Assembly: GCA_035690495.1 (NCBI GenBank) | Contig: DASSKK010000061.1 | Location: 16,617-80,616, forward strand | Length of the DNA stretch: 64,000 nucleotides | Reading direction: 5' to 3' | Origin: DASSKK01 sp035690495 | GTDB lineage: Bacteria > Actinomycetota > Actinomycetes > Propionibacteriales > Nocardioidaceae | Shown here: positions 41,177 to 50,208 of the stretch, one piece after another | How the letters are laid out: each line of letters starts with the position of its first letter | Position numbering within the stretch: position 1 is the stretch's first letter | The notes under the pieces: model-generated | Told to the model about the DNA's origin: nothing | The model's input: only the letters and a program-made list of their open reading frames with translations | The model's database searches: none | Made by a program: the position numbers and the translations under genes

Positions 41177-42532
41177 TCAGCGATTCCGCTTCGCGCGGGG
41201 GCGCTGCTGGATCGAGACAGGCGATCCGGCGAAGCCGAACTCCTCCCGCAGCCGCCGTTCGACGAAGCGCAGGTAGGAGGCCTCGAGCAGAGCGGTGGTG
41301 AACACGATGAATGTCGGAGGCTCGATAGCAGCCTGGGTGCCGAACAGCACCCGGGGCTGTCTCCCTCCACGCACCGGGTGCGGGTGCTCGGCGACCAGAC
41401 GGCCGAGGAAGGAGTTCAACGCGCCCGTGGGTACCCGCGTCGACCAGCCCGCCAACGCCAAGTCGAGTGCCGGCACCAGCCGGTCGACGTGCCATCCGGT
41501 GCGCGCGGTGATGTTCACCCGCGGTGCCCACGACACCCGGACGAGGTCCCGGTCGATCTCACGGTCGAGGTAGTAGCGACGCTCCTCGTCGACCAGGTCC
41601 CACTTGTTGAACGCGATCACCAACGCACGACCCGCGTCGGCCACGGAGGTGATCACTCGCAGATCCTGCTCGGACAGCGGCTGGGACGCGTCGACGACGC
41701 AGACACAGACCTCGGCTCGGTCGACGGCCGCCGACGTGCGCAGGCTGGCGTAGTACTCGTAGCCGGAAGCCTCCTTGACCCGACGGCGCAGTCCCGCGGT
41801 GTCGACGAACCGCCACGTGCGACCGCCGAGCTCGACGAGCTCGTCCACGGGATCGACGGTGGTGCCGGCGACGTCGTCGACGACGACCCGGTCCTCACCG
41901 GCAAGCATGTTGAGCAGCGACGACTTCCCGACGTTCGGCTTGCCGACGATTGCGACCCTGCGCGGCCCGCCAACCTCGTCGAAGCTCTCCGGCGGAGGCT
42001 CAGGAAGGGCATCGAGCACGGCGTCGAGCAGGTCTCCGGAGCCGCGACCGTGCAGCGCGGAGACCGGGAACGGCTCTCCCAGACCGAGGTTCCACAGCGC
42101 ATACGCCTCGGCCTCGGCTCGCATGTCGTCGACCTTGTTCGCGGCGAGCACGACCGGCTTGCCGGACCTGCGTAGCACCTTGACCACGGCCTCGTCGGCG
42201 TCGGTGATGCCGACCGTCGCGTCGACCACGAACAGCACCACGTCGGCGACCGTGGCCGCTCCCTCGGCCTGCGCAGTGATCCGCTCGGCCATGCCGCGGG
42301 CGTCGGGGTCCCAGCCCCCCGTGTCGACCACGGTGAAGGCCCGTCCGTTCCAGTGGGCGTCGTAGGACACCCGGTCGCGGGTGACTCCTGGGATGTCCTG
42401 GACGACGGCCTCGCGGCGGCCGATGATCCGGTTGACCAGGGTCGACTTGCCGACGTTGGGCCGTCCGACGACCGCCAGCACCGGGATCGGCGCACCGGCG
42501 GACGGCACGCGGTCATCGGGCAAGGACGTCAT
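41177..42532 (-). CDS. der: Ribosome biogenesis GTPase Der (EngA)
   Basis: A 451-residue protein with two tandem GTPase domains. The first P-loop is GRPNVGKS with DTGGW and NKVD; the second is GKPNVGKS with DTAGL and NKWD. The C-terminal KH-like domain follows (RVPTGALNSFLGRLVAEHPHP). It helps assemble the 50S subunit. The ATG at 42532 overlaps the stop of the acyltransferase gene by four bases. It is the last gene of the long minus-strand block, 123 bases from tRNA-Pro, as der closes this block (Rv1713) in mycobacteria. Confidence 0.97.
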   Translation of the reverse strand: MTSLPDDRVPSAGAPIPVLAVVGRPNVGKSTLVNRIIGRREAVVQDIPGVTRDRVSYDAHWNGRAFTVVDTGGWDPDARGMAERITAQAEGAATVADVVLFVVDATVGITDADEAVVKVLRRSGKPVVLAANKVDDMRAEAEAYALWNLGLGEPFPVSALHGRGSGDLLDAVLDALPEPPPESFDEVGGPRRVAIVGKPNVGKSSLLNMLAGEDRVVVDDVAGTTVDPVDELVELGGRTWRFVDTAGLRRRVKEASGYEYYASLRTSAAVDRAEVCVCVVDASQPLSEQDLRVITSVADAGRALVIAFNKWDLVDEERRYYLDREIDRDLVRVSWAPRVNITARTGWHVDRLVPALDLALAGWSTRVPTGALNSFLGRLVAEHPHPVRGGRQPRVLFGTQAAIEPPTFIVFTTALLEASYLRFVERRLREEFGFAGSPVSIQQRPRAKRNR

Positions 42533-43245
42533 CGCTCTTCCTTCACAGCGGCCGTGGGAACCGGGCCGGGTAGCGTCAGGCCGGTGCGCGCCTTGGCGCG
42601 CTCCAGGTGGTCGAGCAGTCGCAGTCGCAGCTCGGCGCCGGTACGGCGTACCTGCGCCTTGGTGCGTGGCCACGGTTGCCGCTCCAAGTACACAGGAGCG
42701 CCGTACACCACGTCGAATCTGGACCCGGGCGGCGGCACCGACTCCAGGTGGCCGCCCGGCGCCCGTGTGCCGAACATCACCACCGGGACGATCGGCGCAC
42801 CGGTCACCATGCCCAGGTAGGCGGTCCCCGGCTGGACCATTGCCAGCTCGCCGTCGCCGCGGCTCCCCTCAGGGAAGACCGCCACGACACGGCCCGCGCC
42901 GAGCGTGGCCAGGCAGGTGAGCACGGCGCCGGGGTCGGGCTCGGCCCGCTCGAGCGGGATCTGTCCTGTGGCGAGCAGCAATCGGCCGGTGGCGCCGACG
43001 AACATCTCCCGCTTGGTCAACGCGTGCACCGGCCGTGGTGCATACGCGGACAGCAGCGGTCCGTCGAGCCACCCGATGTGGTTGCACGCCAGGATGCACG
43101 GGCCACGTCGCGGGACGTGGTCGGCCTCGTGCAGGTGGACCTCGTAGCGGCGGCCCAGGTAGGCGCGGCCGAGCGGCCGCAGCAGCCGCATGAACAGGTC
43201 GGAGGGCACCGTCCGGCCCTCGAGATCGGGAAGGTCAGCAGACAC
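42529..43245 (-). CDS. 1-acylglycerol-3-phosphate acyltransferase-like protein (PlsC family)
   Basis: A 238-residue membrane-associated acyltransferase. Block I is NHIGWLDGPL (His-x4-Asp catalytic pair) and block III is VFPEGSRG. It would transfer a fatty acyl group to lysophosphatidate or a related lipid. It has no obvious transmembrane helix. It lies between cmk and der, overlapping der by four bases and 6 bases behind cmk; this gene trio is common in actinobacteria. Confidence 0.9.
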   Translation of the reverse strand: MSADLPDLEGRTVPSDLFMRLLRPLGRAYLGRRYEVHLHEADHVPRRGPCILACNHIGWLDGPLLSAYAPRPVHALTKREMFVGATGRLLLATGQIPLERAEPDPGAVLTCLATLGAGRVVAVFPEGSRGDGELAMVQPGTAYLGMVTGAPIVPVVMFGTRAPGGHLESVPPPGSRFDVVYGAPVYLERQPWPRTKAQVRRTGAELRLRLLDHLERAKARTGLTLPGPVPTAAVKEER

Positions 43246-43251
43246 GGCCGG

Positions 43252-43914
43252 TCACGTCTCGTGTGCGGCCACGGAGACCACGATGTCGACGACCTCGGCA
43301 AGGGAGTGCCCCGTGGTGTCGATGGGGTGCGCGTCGTCGGCCATCCGGAGCGGCGAGGCGAGCCTGCCCGAGTCGGCGGCGTCCCGCCGCGCCAGGTCGG
43401 CATGTGTGGCGGCGACACTCGCGCCGGTGAGCTCTGCGGTGCGGCGGGTCGCCCGGGCGTCCGCGTCGGCAGTCAGGTAGATCTTGACCTGCGCGTCGGG
43501 AGCGACCACCGTGCCGATGTCGCGTCCCTCGACGACGATGCCGCCGGCGCCGATGAGGTCGCGCTGGTCCGCCTTCAGCCGCGCGCGCACGTCGGGCACG
43601 GCACTGACCGCACTCACCGCAGACGTCACGGCCGGCGTGCGGATCTCGGCCGCGACGTCGACCCCGTCCACGGTGATCGTCGGGTCCGTGGGATCCGTGC
43701 CGCAGGCGAGCACGGGCTCGTGGGCGTGGGCAGCGACCCGTTCGGAATCGGTGACGTCGATCTCGTGCTGGAGCATCCACCAGGTCATCGCCCGGTACAT
43801 CGCCCCGGTGTCCAGGTAGCGGAGGCCGAGCCGCAACGCGACTCCGCGGGCAGTGCTCGACTTGCCCGAGCCGGACGGTCCGTCGATCGCGACCACCACG
43901 CTTCGAAGGTCCAC
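43252..43914 (-). CDS. cmk: Cytidylate kinase
   Basis: A 220-residue nucleoside monophosphate kinase that phosphorylates CMP and dCMP. The P-loop is DGPSGSGKSS. The CMP-binding signature is YLDTGAMYRAMT and the Arg-rich lid follows VVEGRDIGTVVAPDA. The GTG at 43914 is preferred, as GAGGAG lies five bases upstream; another GTG three bases earlier is possible. It is 43 bases behind tyrA. Confidence 0.95.
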   Translation of the reverse strand: MDLRSVVVAIDGPSGSGKSSTARGVALRLGLRYLDTGAMYRAMTWWMLQHEIDVTDSERVAAHAHEPVLACGTDPTDPTITVDGVDVAAEIRTPAVTSAVSAVSAVPDVRARLKADQRDLIGAGGIVVEGRDIGTVVAPDAQVKIYLTADADARATRRTAELTGASVAATHADLARRDAADSGRLASPLRMADDAHPIDTTGHSLAEVVDIVVSVAAHET

Positions 43915-43957
43915 CACTGCTCCTCGTGCACTCTCCTGTCGCCAGTCGCAGGGCAGC

Positions 43958-45037
43958 CTACCGGTGGGCGGTCCAGCCCCGTGCACCCAGCGACTCGAGC
44001 AGCTCGTCGGCCTGGTCGGCGTCTACCGTCAGCTCCACCAGACCGACGTCGCGAGCCGGGTCGTGGTCGATGCGGATGTCCTCGATGTTCACGCCCACTT
44101 CGCCGGCGTCGGCGAACAGCCTGGCGAGCCCGCCCGGTTGGTCCGGCACGGCGACGTAGACCTCGGCCTCGGGACGGACCGGTCCGCCGTGCTTGGCCGG
44201 GATCGCGGCAGTCCCGGCTCTGCCGCGGTCCAGCAGGGCCGTGAGCTGCTCGGTGCGGCCTGTCTCGTGGCCACCCAGCGCGTCGAGCAGAAGGTTGACG
44301 TCGCCGCGCACCTGCTCCAGGAGCGCGGACACCGCCTGTCGGTTCGCGAGCAGGATCTGGCGCCACAGGTCAGGGTCCCCGGCCGCGATCCGGGTGACGT
44401 CGCGCACACCCTGTCCGGACAGCGCCAGGTGGCCGGCAGGCGCGTCCACCAGCCGTCCGGCGACCAGGGCCGCCAGCAGATGGGGCAGGTGCGACGTCCT
44501 GGCGACGGCCTGGTCGTGCTCGTCGGGAGCGAGGAGCACCGGGGTTGCTCCGCAGCAGCGGACCAGAGCGGAGACCAGGTCGATGGCCTCGGCGGCGGAG
44601 TCCGCGTGCGGGGTGACTGCCCAGGGCCGGCCGTCGAAGAGGGCTGCGGAGGCGGCAAGCGGCCCCGAGCGTTCGCTGCCGGCCATCGGATGGCTGCCGA
44701 CGTACCTCATGGCGGATTCGGGCTGGCCCTGGGCACGGACCGCGGACAGGGGCGCGAGCTTCACGCTGCCGACGTCCGTCACGACGCCTGGCCCCTCTGC
44801 CAGCGCGGCGACGAGCTGCTCCCCCAGATGGTCGGGCGGGACCGCGACCACGACGAGCGCAGGGTCTCTCACGTCCGCGTCGAGGAGGTTCGCGGCTCCC
44901 AGGCCGGTCGCGGTCCGCAGGTGGCCCCGGTCTATGTCGCGCAGGCAGACGTCGATGCCGGCACGCCGCAACGCGAGCCCGATCGAGGTTCCGAGCAGAC
45001 CGGCGCCGACGACGCGGACAGGACCCTCAAGCGTCAT
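43958..45037 (-). CDS. tyrA: Prephenate dehydrogenase with ACT domain
   Basis: A 359-residue enzyme of tyrosine biosynthesis that oxidatively decarboxylates prephenate to 4-hydroxyphenylpyruvate. The NAD-binding motif is GAGLLGTSIG; substrate residues lie in GSHPMAGSE and the central His in SHLPHLLA. The last 75 residues form an ACT domain (VYVAVPDQPGGLARLFADAGEVGVNIEDIRI), suggesting feedback control by an amino acid, usually tyrosine. It overlaps the chorismate mutase gene by 11 bases, so two consecutive steps are co-translated. Confidence 0.95.
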   Translation of the reverse strand: MTLEGPVRVVGAGLLGTSIGLALRRAGIDVCLRDIDRGHLRTATGLGAANLLDADVRDPALVVVAVPPDHLGEQLVAALAEGPGVVTDVGSVKLAPLSAVRAQGQPESAMRYVGSHPMAGSERSGPLAASAALFDGRPWAVTPHADSAAEAIDLVSALVRCCGATPVLLAPDEHDQAVARTSHLPHLLAALVAGRLVDAPAGHLALSGQGVRDVTRIAAGDPDLWRQILLANRQAVSALLEQVRGDVNLLLDALGGHETGRTEQLTALLDRGRAGTAAIPAKHGGPVRPEAEVYVAVPDQPGGLARLFADAGEVGVNIEDIRIDHDPARDVGLVELTVDADQADELLESLGARGWTAHR

Positions 45038-45413
45038 CGCGGACCTCGTGCACCCGGGTGAGGTCGCGGCGCAGGGTGGCCGCCCCGTGCAGGTAGACGT
45101 GGGTGATGTCGCTGCGCGGCAGATCGGTCTCGACGTGCGCGAGCATCCTCACCACGCGCGGCAGGGAGCCCTCGATCTCGAGCTCGCGGGCGCACATCAG
45201 CGGAACCTCGCCGAAGCCGAGCCGGCGCGCGGCGTAGGCGGGGAACTCGGAGACCACGTCGGAGGTGGCGGTGAAGATCACACTGATGAAGTCGTCCACG
45301 TCGAGGCCGTTGGCCGTCATCAGCTCGCTGACCATCTCGGCGACCCGTTCGAGCATGTGCTCGCGCTCGTCCGCCTCGAGCTGGGTGGCTCCGCGGACTG
45401 CTCGGACCGGCAT
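45027..45413 (-). CDS. aroH: Chorismate mutase, AroH class
   Basis: A 128-residue chorismate mutase of the monofunctional AroH type (trimeric pseudo-barrel, as in Bacillus subtilis). Recognisable blocks are VRAVRGATQLEADE with the active-site Arg, ISVIFTATSDV, PLMCARELEI and ITHVYLHGAATLRRDL. It converts chorismate to prephenate, the substrate of the TyrA encoded next to it. Strong ribosome site GGAAGGAGAAGG before the ATG. Confidence 0.95.
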   Translation of the reverse strand: MPVRAVRGATQLEADEREHMLERVAEMVSELMTANGLDVDDFISVIFTATSDVVSEFPAYAARRLGFGEVPLMCARELEIEGSLPRVVRMLAHVETDLPRSDITHVYLHGAATLRRDLTRVHEVRDDA

Positions 45414-45458
45414 CCTTCTCCTTCCGTCGTGGCTCGGGCCAGGCTATCGGGGCGAGAC

Positions 45459-46199
45459 CTAGAGGTCGGCTGCGTCCAGCAGCGCGCCCAGCTCGTCGCG
45501 GGTCAGCTCGCGGAGCTCTCCGGTCTTCATCCCCGAGATGATCACCGGGCCGATCCCGGTGCGCGTGAGCCGCCGCACCGGGTGTCCCACCTCGTCGAGC
45601 AGCCGGCGCACGATCCGGTTGCGGCCCTCATGGATGACCAGCTCGACGATCGAGCGGTCGTGGATGGTGGAGATCACCGTCGCGGCAGTGACCTCGATCC
45701 GACCGTCCTCGAGGGTCACCCCGTCCAGCAGTCGGCGGACCGTCGAGGCATCGACCACGCCGTCGACTTCGGCAACGTAGGTCTTGTCCAGCTGGTAGGA
45801 CGGGTGGGCGACGCGCTGGGCGAAGCCGCCATCGTTGGTGAGCAGGATCAGCCCCTCCGTGTCGGTGTCCAGCCGGCCGACGTGGAAGAGCCGTTCAGCA
45901 CGGTGCGCGACGGCGTCGGCGAGCGTACGCCGGCCCTGGGGGTCCGACATCGTGGAGACCATGCCGCGAGGCTTGTTGAGCACGAGGTACACGTGTTCGG
46001 AGGCCGGCGGAAGCCGGCGGCCTGCGACCCGGATCACCGCGGACCGCGGGTCGACCCTCGTGCCGAGCCTGGTGACCACCTCTCCGTCGACCTCCACCTG
46101 TCCGGCCAGCATCAGCTCCTCGCACTTGCGCCGGCTGGCGACCCCGGCCCCGGCGAGCAGCTTCTGCAGTCTCACCTGCCCGCTGTTGGCGGCACTCAT
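45459..46199 (-). CDS. rluB: 23S rRNA pseudouridine synthase RluB family
   Basis: A 246-residue RsuA/RluB-type pseudouridine synthase. An N-terminal S4 RNA-binding domain (VRLQKLLAGAGVASRRKCEELMLAGQVEVDG) precedes the catalytic core with Asp in GRLDTDTEGLILLTNDG. It modifies a uridine in the 23S rRNA helix 90 region in E. coli. The ATG at 46199 overlaps the scpB stop by four bases; the frame is open upstream but only as an antisense-like reading through scpB. Equivalent to Rv1711. Confidence 0.93.
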   Translation of the reverse strand: MSAANSGQVRLQKLLAGAGVASRRKCEELMLAGQVEVDGEVVTRLGTRVDPRSAVIRVAGRRLPPASEHVYLVLNKPRGMVSTMSDPQGRRTLADAVAHRAERLFHVGRLDTDTEGLILLTNDGGFAQRVAHPSYQLDKTYVAEVDGVVDASTVRRLLDGVTLEDGRIEVTAATVISTIHDRSIVELVIHEGRNRIVRRLLDEVGHPVRRLTRTGIGPVIISGMKTGELRELTRDELGALLDAADL

Positions 46200-46846
46200 G
46201 CGCTGTCGAGCGCCTCGGATCCCGGTTCTTCGAAGTCGTCCATGTCGGGAAGCAGCGGGGCGAGCTCGGGCAGCTCCTCCAGGTCCGTGACGCCGATGCG
46301 CTCGAGGAAGTAGCCGGTGGTGCGGTAGAGGATGGCGCCGGTCTCCGCGTCGTGGCCGGACTCCTCGACCAGTCCCCGGGAGACCAGAGTGCGCACCACG
46401 CCGTCGACGTTGACACCCCGGACGGCAGAGACGCGGGCACGACTGACCGGCTGCTTGTAGGCCACCACGGCGAGCGTCTCCAGGGCGGCTTGGGTCAACC
46501 TGGCCTGCTGGCCGTCGAGCACGAACCGCTCCACGACGGTGGCGAACTCCTCGCGGGTGTAGAACCGCCACCCGCCGGCGACGTTGCGCAGGTCGAAGCC
46601 GCGCCCCTGTTCGGCGTACTCGAGGGCCAGCGCCTGCAACGCCTCGTCGACCTGACCGGGCGGGTAGCCGACCGCGGAGGCCAGCGTCAGGTGGTCGAGC
46701 GGCTGGTCGGCCACCATCAGCACGGCCTCCAGCGCCGGGCGCAGCTCGGCGAGCGGGACCGCGAGGGTCTGCTCGGTCGTCGAGCCCGTCCGCTCGGTGG
46801 TTGAGCCTGTCGCCTCGGTGGTTGAGCCTGTCGAAACCTCGCTCAC
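46196..46846 (-). CDS. scpB: Segregation and condensation protein ScpB
   Basis: A 216-residue kite protein that, with ScpA, regulates SMC and chromosome condensation. Two winged-helix domains are visible (LRPALEAVLMVADQPLDHLTLASAVG and TQAALETLAVVAYKQPVSRARVSAVRG). The first 25 residues are unusual: three copies of a TGSTTE(A/R/Q) unit encoded by a tandem 21-base repeat. The GTG start overlaps the scpA stop by four bases. Confidence 0.93.
   Translation of the reverse strand: MSEVSTGSTTEATGSTTERTGSTTEQTLAVPLAELRPALEAVLMVADQPLDHLTLASAVGYPPGQVDEALQALALEYAEQGRGFDLRNVAGGWRFYTREEFATVVERFVLDGQQARLTQAALETLAVVAYKQPVSRARVSAVRGVNVDGVVRTLVSRGLVEESGHDAETGAILYRTTGYFLERIGVTDLEELPELAPLLPDMDDFEEPGSEALDSA
46771..46833 (+). 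repeat. Three tandem 21-bp GCTCAACC-type repeat units inside scpB
   Basis: Three head-to-tail 21-base units. On the coding strand the third and best unit lies in GGTTTCGACAGGCTCAACCA. The copy furthest from the start codon (46771-46791) has diverged most. They code for residues about 5-25 of ScpB. The same core is found in gcvP at 14533-14574. Confidence 0.8.
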
Positions 46847-47724
46847 TGGTCGTCCTTCTCCTCACGGGGTTGCTCTGCATCGCCCTCGAACTCGTCGGTG
46901 ATGTCCACCTCGCCCGCCTCGGTGCCGGTCCATCGGATCGTCAGCTCGCCCAGCGGGGTCACCTGGTCGAACCCGACCGCACCTTCACGGAAAAGCTCGA
47001 GCAGCGCCAGGAAGCGGGCGACGCGGGTCAGCGTGTCGGGCGCGTCCCCGGCCAGGGCCCGGAAGGACATCGTGCCGTTCCGGCGCATCCGGTCCACCAC
47101 CACGGCCGCCTGCTCGCGCACGCTCACGGTGGGCGCGTGCAGGTGCGACAAGGAGAGCTCGGGGACCGGCTTGGGCTCGAGCGCGCGTGTGGCGAGCGAA
47201 GCGAACTCGTCTAGCCCCAGACCGATCAGCACCTCGGGCAGCAGGGTGGCGAACCGAGTCTCCAGGCCGACGGCGCGCGGGAAGCGTCGCTCCTCCGCCG
47301 CCAACCGGTCCCGGAGCACGCCGGCCACCTGCTTGAACGCCTTGTACTGCAGCAGCCGGGCGAACAGCAGGTCGCGCGCCTCCAGGAGCGCGAGGTCCTC
47401 CTCGTCATCGATGTCGCCCTGCGGCAGCAGCCGCGCCGCCTTCAGATCGAGCAGAGTGGCGGCCACCAGCAGGAACGAGGAGGTCTGCTCCAGGTCGTCG
47501 TCGCGGCCCTCCTTCGCGGGTCGCGCCTGCCGAGACCTGATGTGCTCGATGAACTCGTCGGTCACCTGCGACAGCGCGACCTCGGTGATGTCGAGCTTGT
47601 GCTTGGCGATCAGGCTCAACAACAGGTCGAAGGGACCCTCGAAGTTCTCGAGGCGGACGGCGAACGGGCTCTCGTCCGGCCCCGTCACCGACCCGGCGTC
47701 CAGGTCGATCGCGGTCTGGGTCAC
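46843..47724 (-). CDS. scpA: Segregation and condensation protein ScpA
   Basis: A 293-residue kleisin that bridges the SMC heads. The N-terminal domain has the family signature FEGPFDLLLSLIAKHKLDITEVALSQVTDEFI; the middle is charged; the C-terminal winged helix reads TRVARFLALLELFREGAVGFDQ. Equivalent to Rv1709. GTG start. It is 11 bases behind the ribbon-helix-helix gene. Confidence 0.95.
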   Translation of the reverse strand: MTQTAIDLDAGSVTGPDESPFAVRLENFEGPFDLLLSLIAKHKLDITEVALSQVTDEFIEHIRSRQARPAKEGRDDDLEQTSSFLLVAATLLDLKAARLLPQGDIDDEEDLALLEARDLLFARLLQYKAFKQVAGVLRDRLAAEERRFPRAVGLETRFATLLPEVLIGLGLDEFASLATRALEPKPVPELSLSHLHAPTVSVREQAAVVVDRMRRNGTMSFRALAGDAPDTLTRVARFLALLELFREGAVGFDQVTPLGELTIRWTGTEAGEVDITDEFEGDAEQPREEKDDQ

Positions 47725-47735
47725 TGCCTGCTACC

Positions 47736-48092
47736 TCAGTCCTCGGCCAGCCGTTGCACCAGCACGCTGTCCGCACCGTTCGCGTCGAAGTCCGCCAGCG
47801 CGATCGCCACCGCCTCGCGGACCAGCCGGCCGCGGTCCACGGCGAGCGCGTGCGTACGGCGCAGCGCCAACCGGGTGTGCTCGATGTCGAGCAGCTCGTC
47901 GGCAGTCACGTAGACCGTCATCTTCTCGTCGTGGCGCACCCGGCCGCTGGGCGTGCGCGCCGTCCCTTCCCCGGCCTCCCGGCCTGCGGCAGGTTCGTCG
48001 GGTACGGCGTCAGCGTCGTCGGTCTCCGGGTCGGGGACGACCGTCGGCCGGAAGAGGTCGTCGGCGGTGGGAAGGCTCACCCGTCGAGGCAC
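47736..48092 (-). CDS. Small ribbon-helix-helix-like protein next to ParA
   Basis: A 118-residue protein. The first 50 residues are acidic and Pro/Ala rich; the rest, MTVYVTADELLDIEHTRLALRRTHALAVDRGRLVREAVAIALADF, looks like a ribbon-helix-helix DNA-binding module. It overlaps parA by 16 bases and precedes scpA, so it may act as the DNA-binding partner of this ParA in place of a ParB. Function is inferred from position only. Confidence 0.75.
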   Translation of the reverse strand: MPRRVSLPTADDLFRPTVVPDPETDDADAVPDEPAAGREAGEGTARTPSGRVRHDEKMTVYVTADELLDIEHTRLALRRTHALAVDRGRLVREAVAIALADFDANGADSVLVQRLAED

Positions 48093-49105
48093 CGGCTCAC
48101 CACCTCCTTGGCCAGCTGCCGGTAGGCGTCGGCGCCCGGCGACGTGCCCGCGTAGGTGGTGATCGGCTCACCGGCCACCGTCGAGTCGGAGAACTTCACC
48201 GTGCGCCGGATCACGGTGTGGAAGACGGTGTCGCCCCAGGCCTCCACCAGCCGCTGCATCACCTCGCGGCCGTGCAGCGTGCGTCCGTCGTACATGGTGC
48301 CGAGGACCCCGTCGATGCGCAGCTTCGGATTCAGCCTCTCGGTGACCTTGTCGATGGTCGTCTTGAGCAGCGCGACGCCGCGCAGTGCGAAGTACTCGCA
48401 CTCGAGCGGCACGATGACCCCGTCGGCGGCGGTGAGCGCGTTGACGGTCAGCAGCCCGAGCGAGGGCTGGCAGTCGATGAGGATCACGTCGTACTCGTCG
48501 ATCACGGGCTGCAGCACCCGCTGCAGGGTCTGTTCGCGGGCGACCTCGTGGACGAGCTGGACCTCGGCTGCGGAGAGGTCGATATTTGAGGGCAGCAGGT
48601 CCATGCCCGCGACGTTGGTCTCCACGATCACGTCCTGCAGGTCCACGTCGCGCTCCATGAGCACGTTGTAGATCGACAGCTCCATGTCGTGCGGGTTCAG
48701 CCCCAGGCCCACCGACAGCGACCCCTGCGGGTCGAAGTCGACCAGCAGCACCTTGCGGCCGAACTCCGCCAGCGCCGCCCCGAGGTTGATCACCGTGGTG
48801 GTCTTGCCGACGCCGCCCTTCTGGTTGCACATCGCGATCACCCGGGCGTTGCCGTGGATTCCGATAGGCCGTGGCTCGGGCAGGTCGGGCAGCACCCGCC
48901 CGGTCGGGCCGAGCACCGGCTCGGCCGTCGTATCGGCGGCTGCGGCCTCTGCGTCGGGTTGCGGTGGAACGGTGGGCTCCTCGGGATGGTCGTGGGTGCG
49001 CCGGAACGGGATGGTGAAGGTCCGGCGTCCTGGGGTGACCAGAGGGGGCAGTGGGGGAACTGTCGCGGCAGTGCTTGCTTGGTTCCGGTTTCCGAAGTCG
49101 TCCAC
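48077..49105 (-). CDS. parA: ParA-family ATPase
   Basis: A 342-residue Walker-type ATPase with a deviant P-loop KGGVGKTT, DFDPQGSLSVGLG and LIDCQPSLGLLTVNAL. The first 80 residues are a Pro-rich, disordered extension. Position before scpAB and after xerD matches Rv1708, a second chromosomal ParA distinct from the one near the origin. It probably takes part in chromosome or cargo positioning with its small neighbour. GTG start. Confidence 0.92.
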   Translation of the reverse strand: MDDFGNRNQASTAATVPPLPPLVTPGRRTFTIPFRRTHDHPEEPTVPPQPDAEAAAADTTAEPVLGPTGRVLPDLPEPRPIGIHGNARVIAMCNQKGGVGKTTTVINLGAALAEFGRKVLLVDFDPQGSLSVGLGLNPHDMELSIYNVLMERDVDLQDVIVETNVAGMDLLPSNIDLSAAEVQLVHEVAREQTLQRVLQPVIDEYDVILIDCQPSLGLLTVNALTAADGVIVPLECEYFALRGVALLKTTIDKVTERLNPKLRIDGVLGTMYDGRTLHGREVMQRLVEAWGDTVFHTVIRRTVKFSDSTVAGEPITTYAGTSPGADAYRQLAKEVVSRCLDG

Positions 49106-49215
49106 GTTACCGCCTCTCCACGTCGGCCCCGCATGCTAGCGGGCTGTCGGGTCCAGTTAAGCCACCGGGCCGGTGCGGATCGGGCAGGCGCGCCGTAGAC
49201 ATGTCGACATTTGCG

Positions 49216-50181
49216 TCAGCGCAGGGCACGCGGATGAGCAGTCGCGTAGACCTCCCTCAGCCGGTCCACCGTGACCAGTGTGTAGACCTGCGTGGTGGTC
49301 ACCGAGGCGTGGCCGAGCAGCTCTTGCACCACGCGCACGTCGGCCCCGCCGTCCAGCAGGTGGGTGGCGAAGGAGTGCCGCAGCGTATGCGGAGACACCT
49401 CGGCGTCCACTCCGGCACGCTCCGCCGCCTTGACCAGCACGGCCCAGGCGCTCTGCCTCGAGAGCCGCCCGCCACGCGCGTTCAAGAACAAGGCGTGCAC
49501 GGCGCTCGTTCGTCCCGCGGCCGCCAGGACCGGCCGGGCCCGCACCAGGTAGGCCCGCACGGCCTCCCGGGCGTAGCGGCCGACGGGCACCATCCGCTGC
49601 TTGCCGCCCTTGCCCAGCAGCCGGACACCTCCCGGGCCGCTCTCCTCCGGATCCTGGTCGTCGAGTTCGGCGAGGTCGGCTACGTCGTCTACGTCCAGCC
49701 CCACCGCCTCCGAGATCCGCGCTCCGGTGCCGTAGAGCAGCTCGAGCAGTGCACGGTCTCGCAGCGCCAGCGCGGTGCCGGGGGCGCCGGCCGCGTCGAG
49801 GATCCGCTCGATCTGGTCCAGCGGCAGCGCCTTGGGCAGCCGCTTGGCCGGGCTGGGCGGGTGGACCCGCTCGGCCGGATCGACCTCGGACAGTCCCTCA
49901 CGCAGAGCGAACTTGTGGAAGCCTCGCACCGCGACCACGGTGCGCGCGGCCGAACCGGCGGCGAGCGGCGGATGGGCCTGGTCGCCTTCGCGCAACGCGA
50001 CCAGGAAGCCGCTGACGTCGGCTTCGCGCACCTTGGTCAGCTCGTCGACCCCCCGGTCGGCCAGGTGCGCGACGTAACGGCGCAGGTCACGCCGGTAGGA
50101 CTTCACCGTGTTGTCGGCCAGACCACGCTCGACCACCAGATGATCGAGGTAGCCGCGCACCGCGGTCTGCAGTGGAGTCAC
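49216..50181 (-). CDS. xerD: Site-specific tyrosine recombinase XerD
   Basis: A 321-residue tyrosine recombinase that resolves chromosome dimers at dif with XerC. Catalytic residues are Arg in GTGARISE, Lys in GKGGKQR, the HTLRH block, His in LLGHASV and Tyr in TTTQVYTLV. The N-terminal SAM-like DNA-binding domain is present. Its core-genome setting and full length mark it as the host XerD, not a mobile-element integrase. The GTG start at 50181 is 27 bases behind the alanine dehydrogenase stop. Confidence 0.95.
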   Translation of the reverse strand: MTPLQTAVRGYLDHLVVERGLADNTVKSYRRDLRRYVAHLADRGVDELTKVREADVSGFLVALREGDQAHPPLAAGSAARTVVAVRGFHKFALREGLSEVDPAERVHPPSPAKRLPKALPLDQIERILDAAGAPGTALALRDRALLELLYGTGARISEAVGLDVDDVADLAELDDQDPEESGPGGVRLLGKGGKQRMVPVGRYAREAVRAYLVRARPVLAAAGRTSAVHALFLNARGGRLSRQSAWAVLVKAAERAGVDAEVSPHTLRHSFATHLLDGGADVRVVQELLGHASVTTTQVYTLVTVDRLREVYATAHPRALR

Positions 50182-50208
50182 CGGCCGTCGGCTGTCGTCG
50201 GTGCCCGA

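Noticed and set aside
49216..50181. Tyrosine recombinase as a sign of a mobile element
   Set aside because: Full-length XerD in its conserved place beside ald, NUDIX and pyrG; no attachment repeats nearby.
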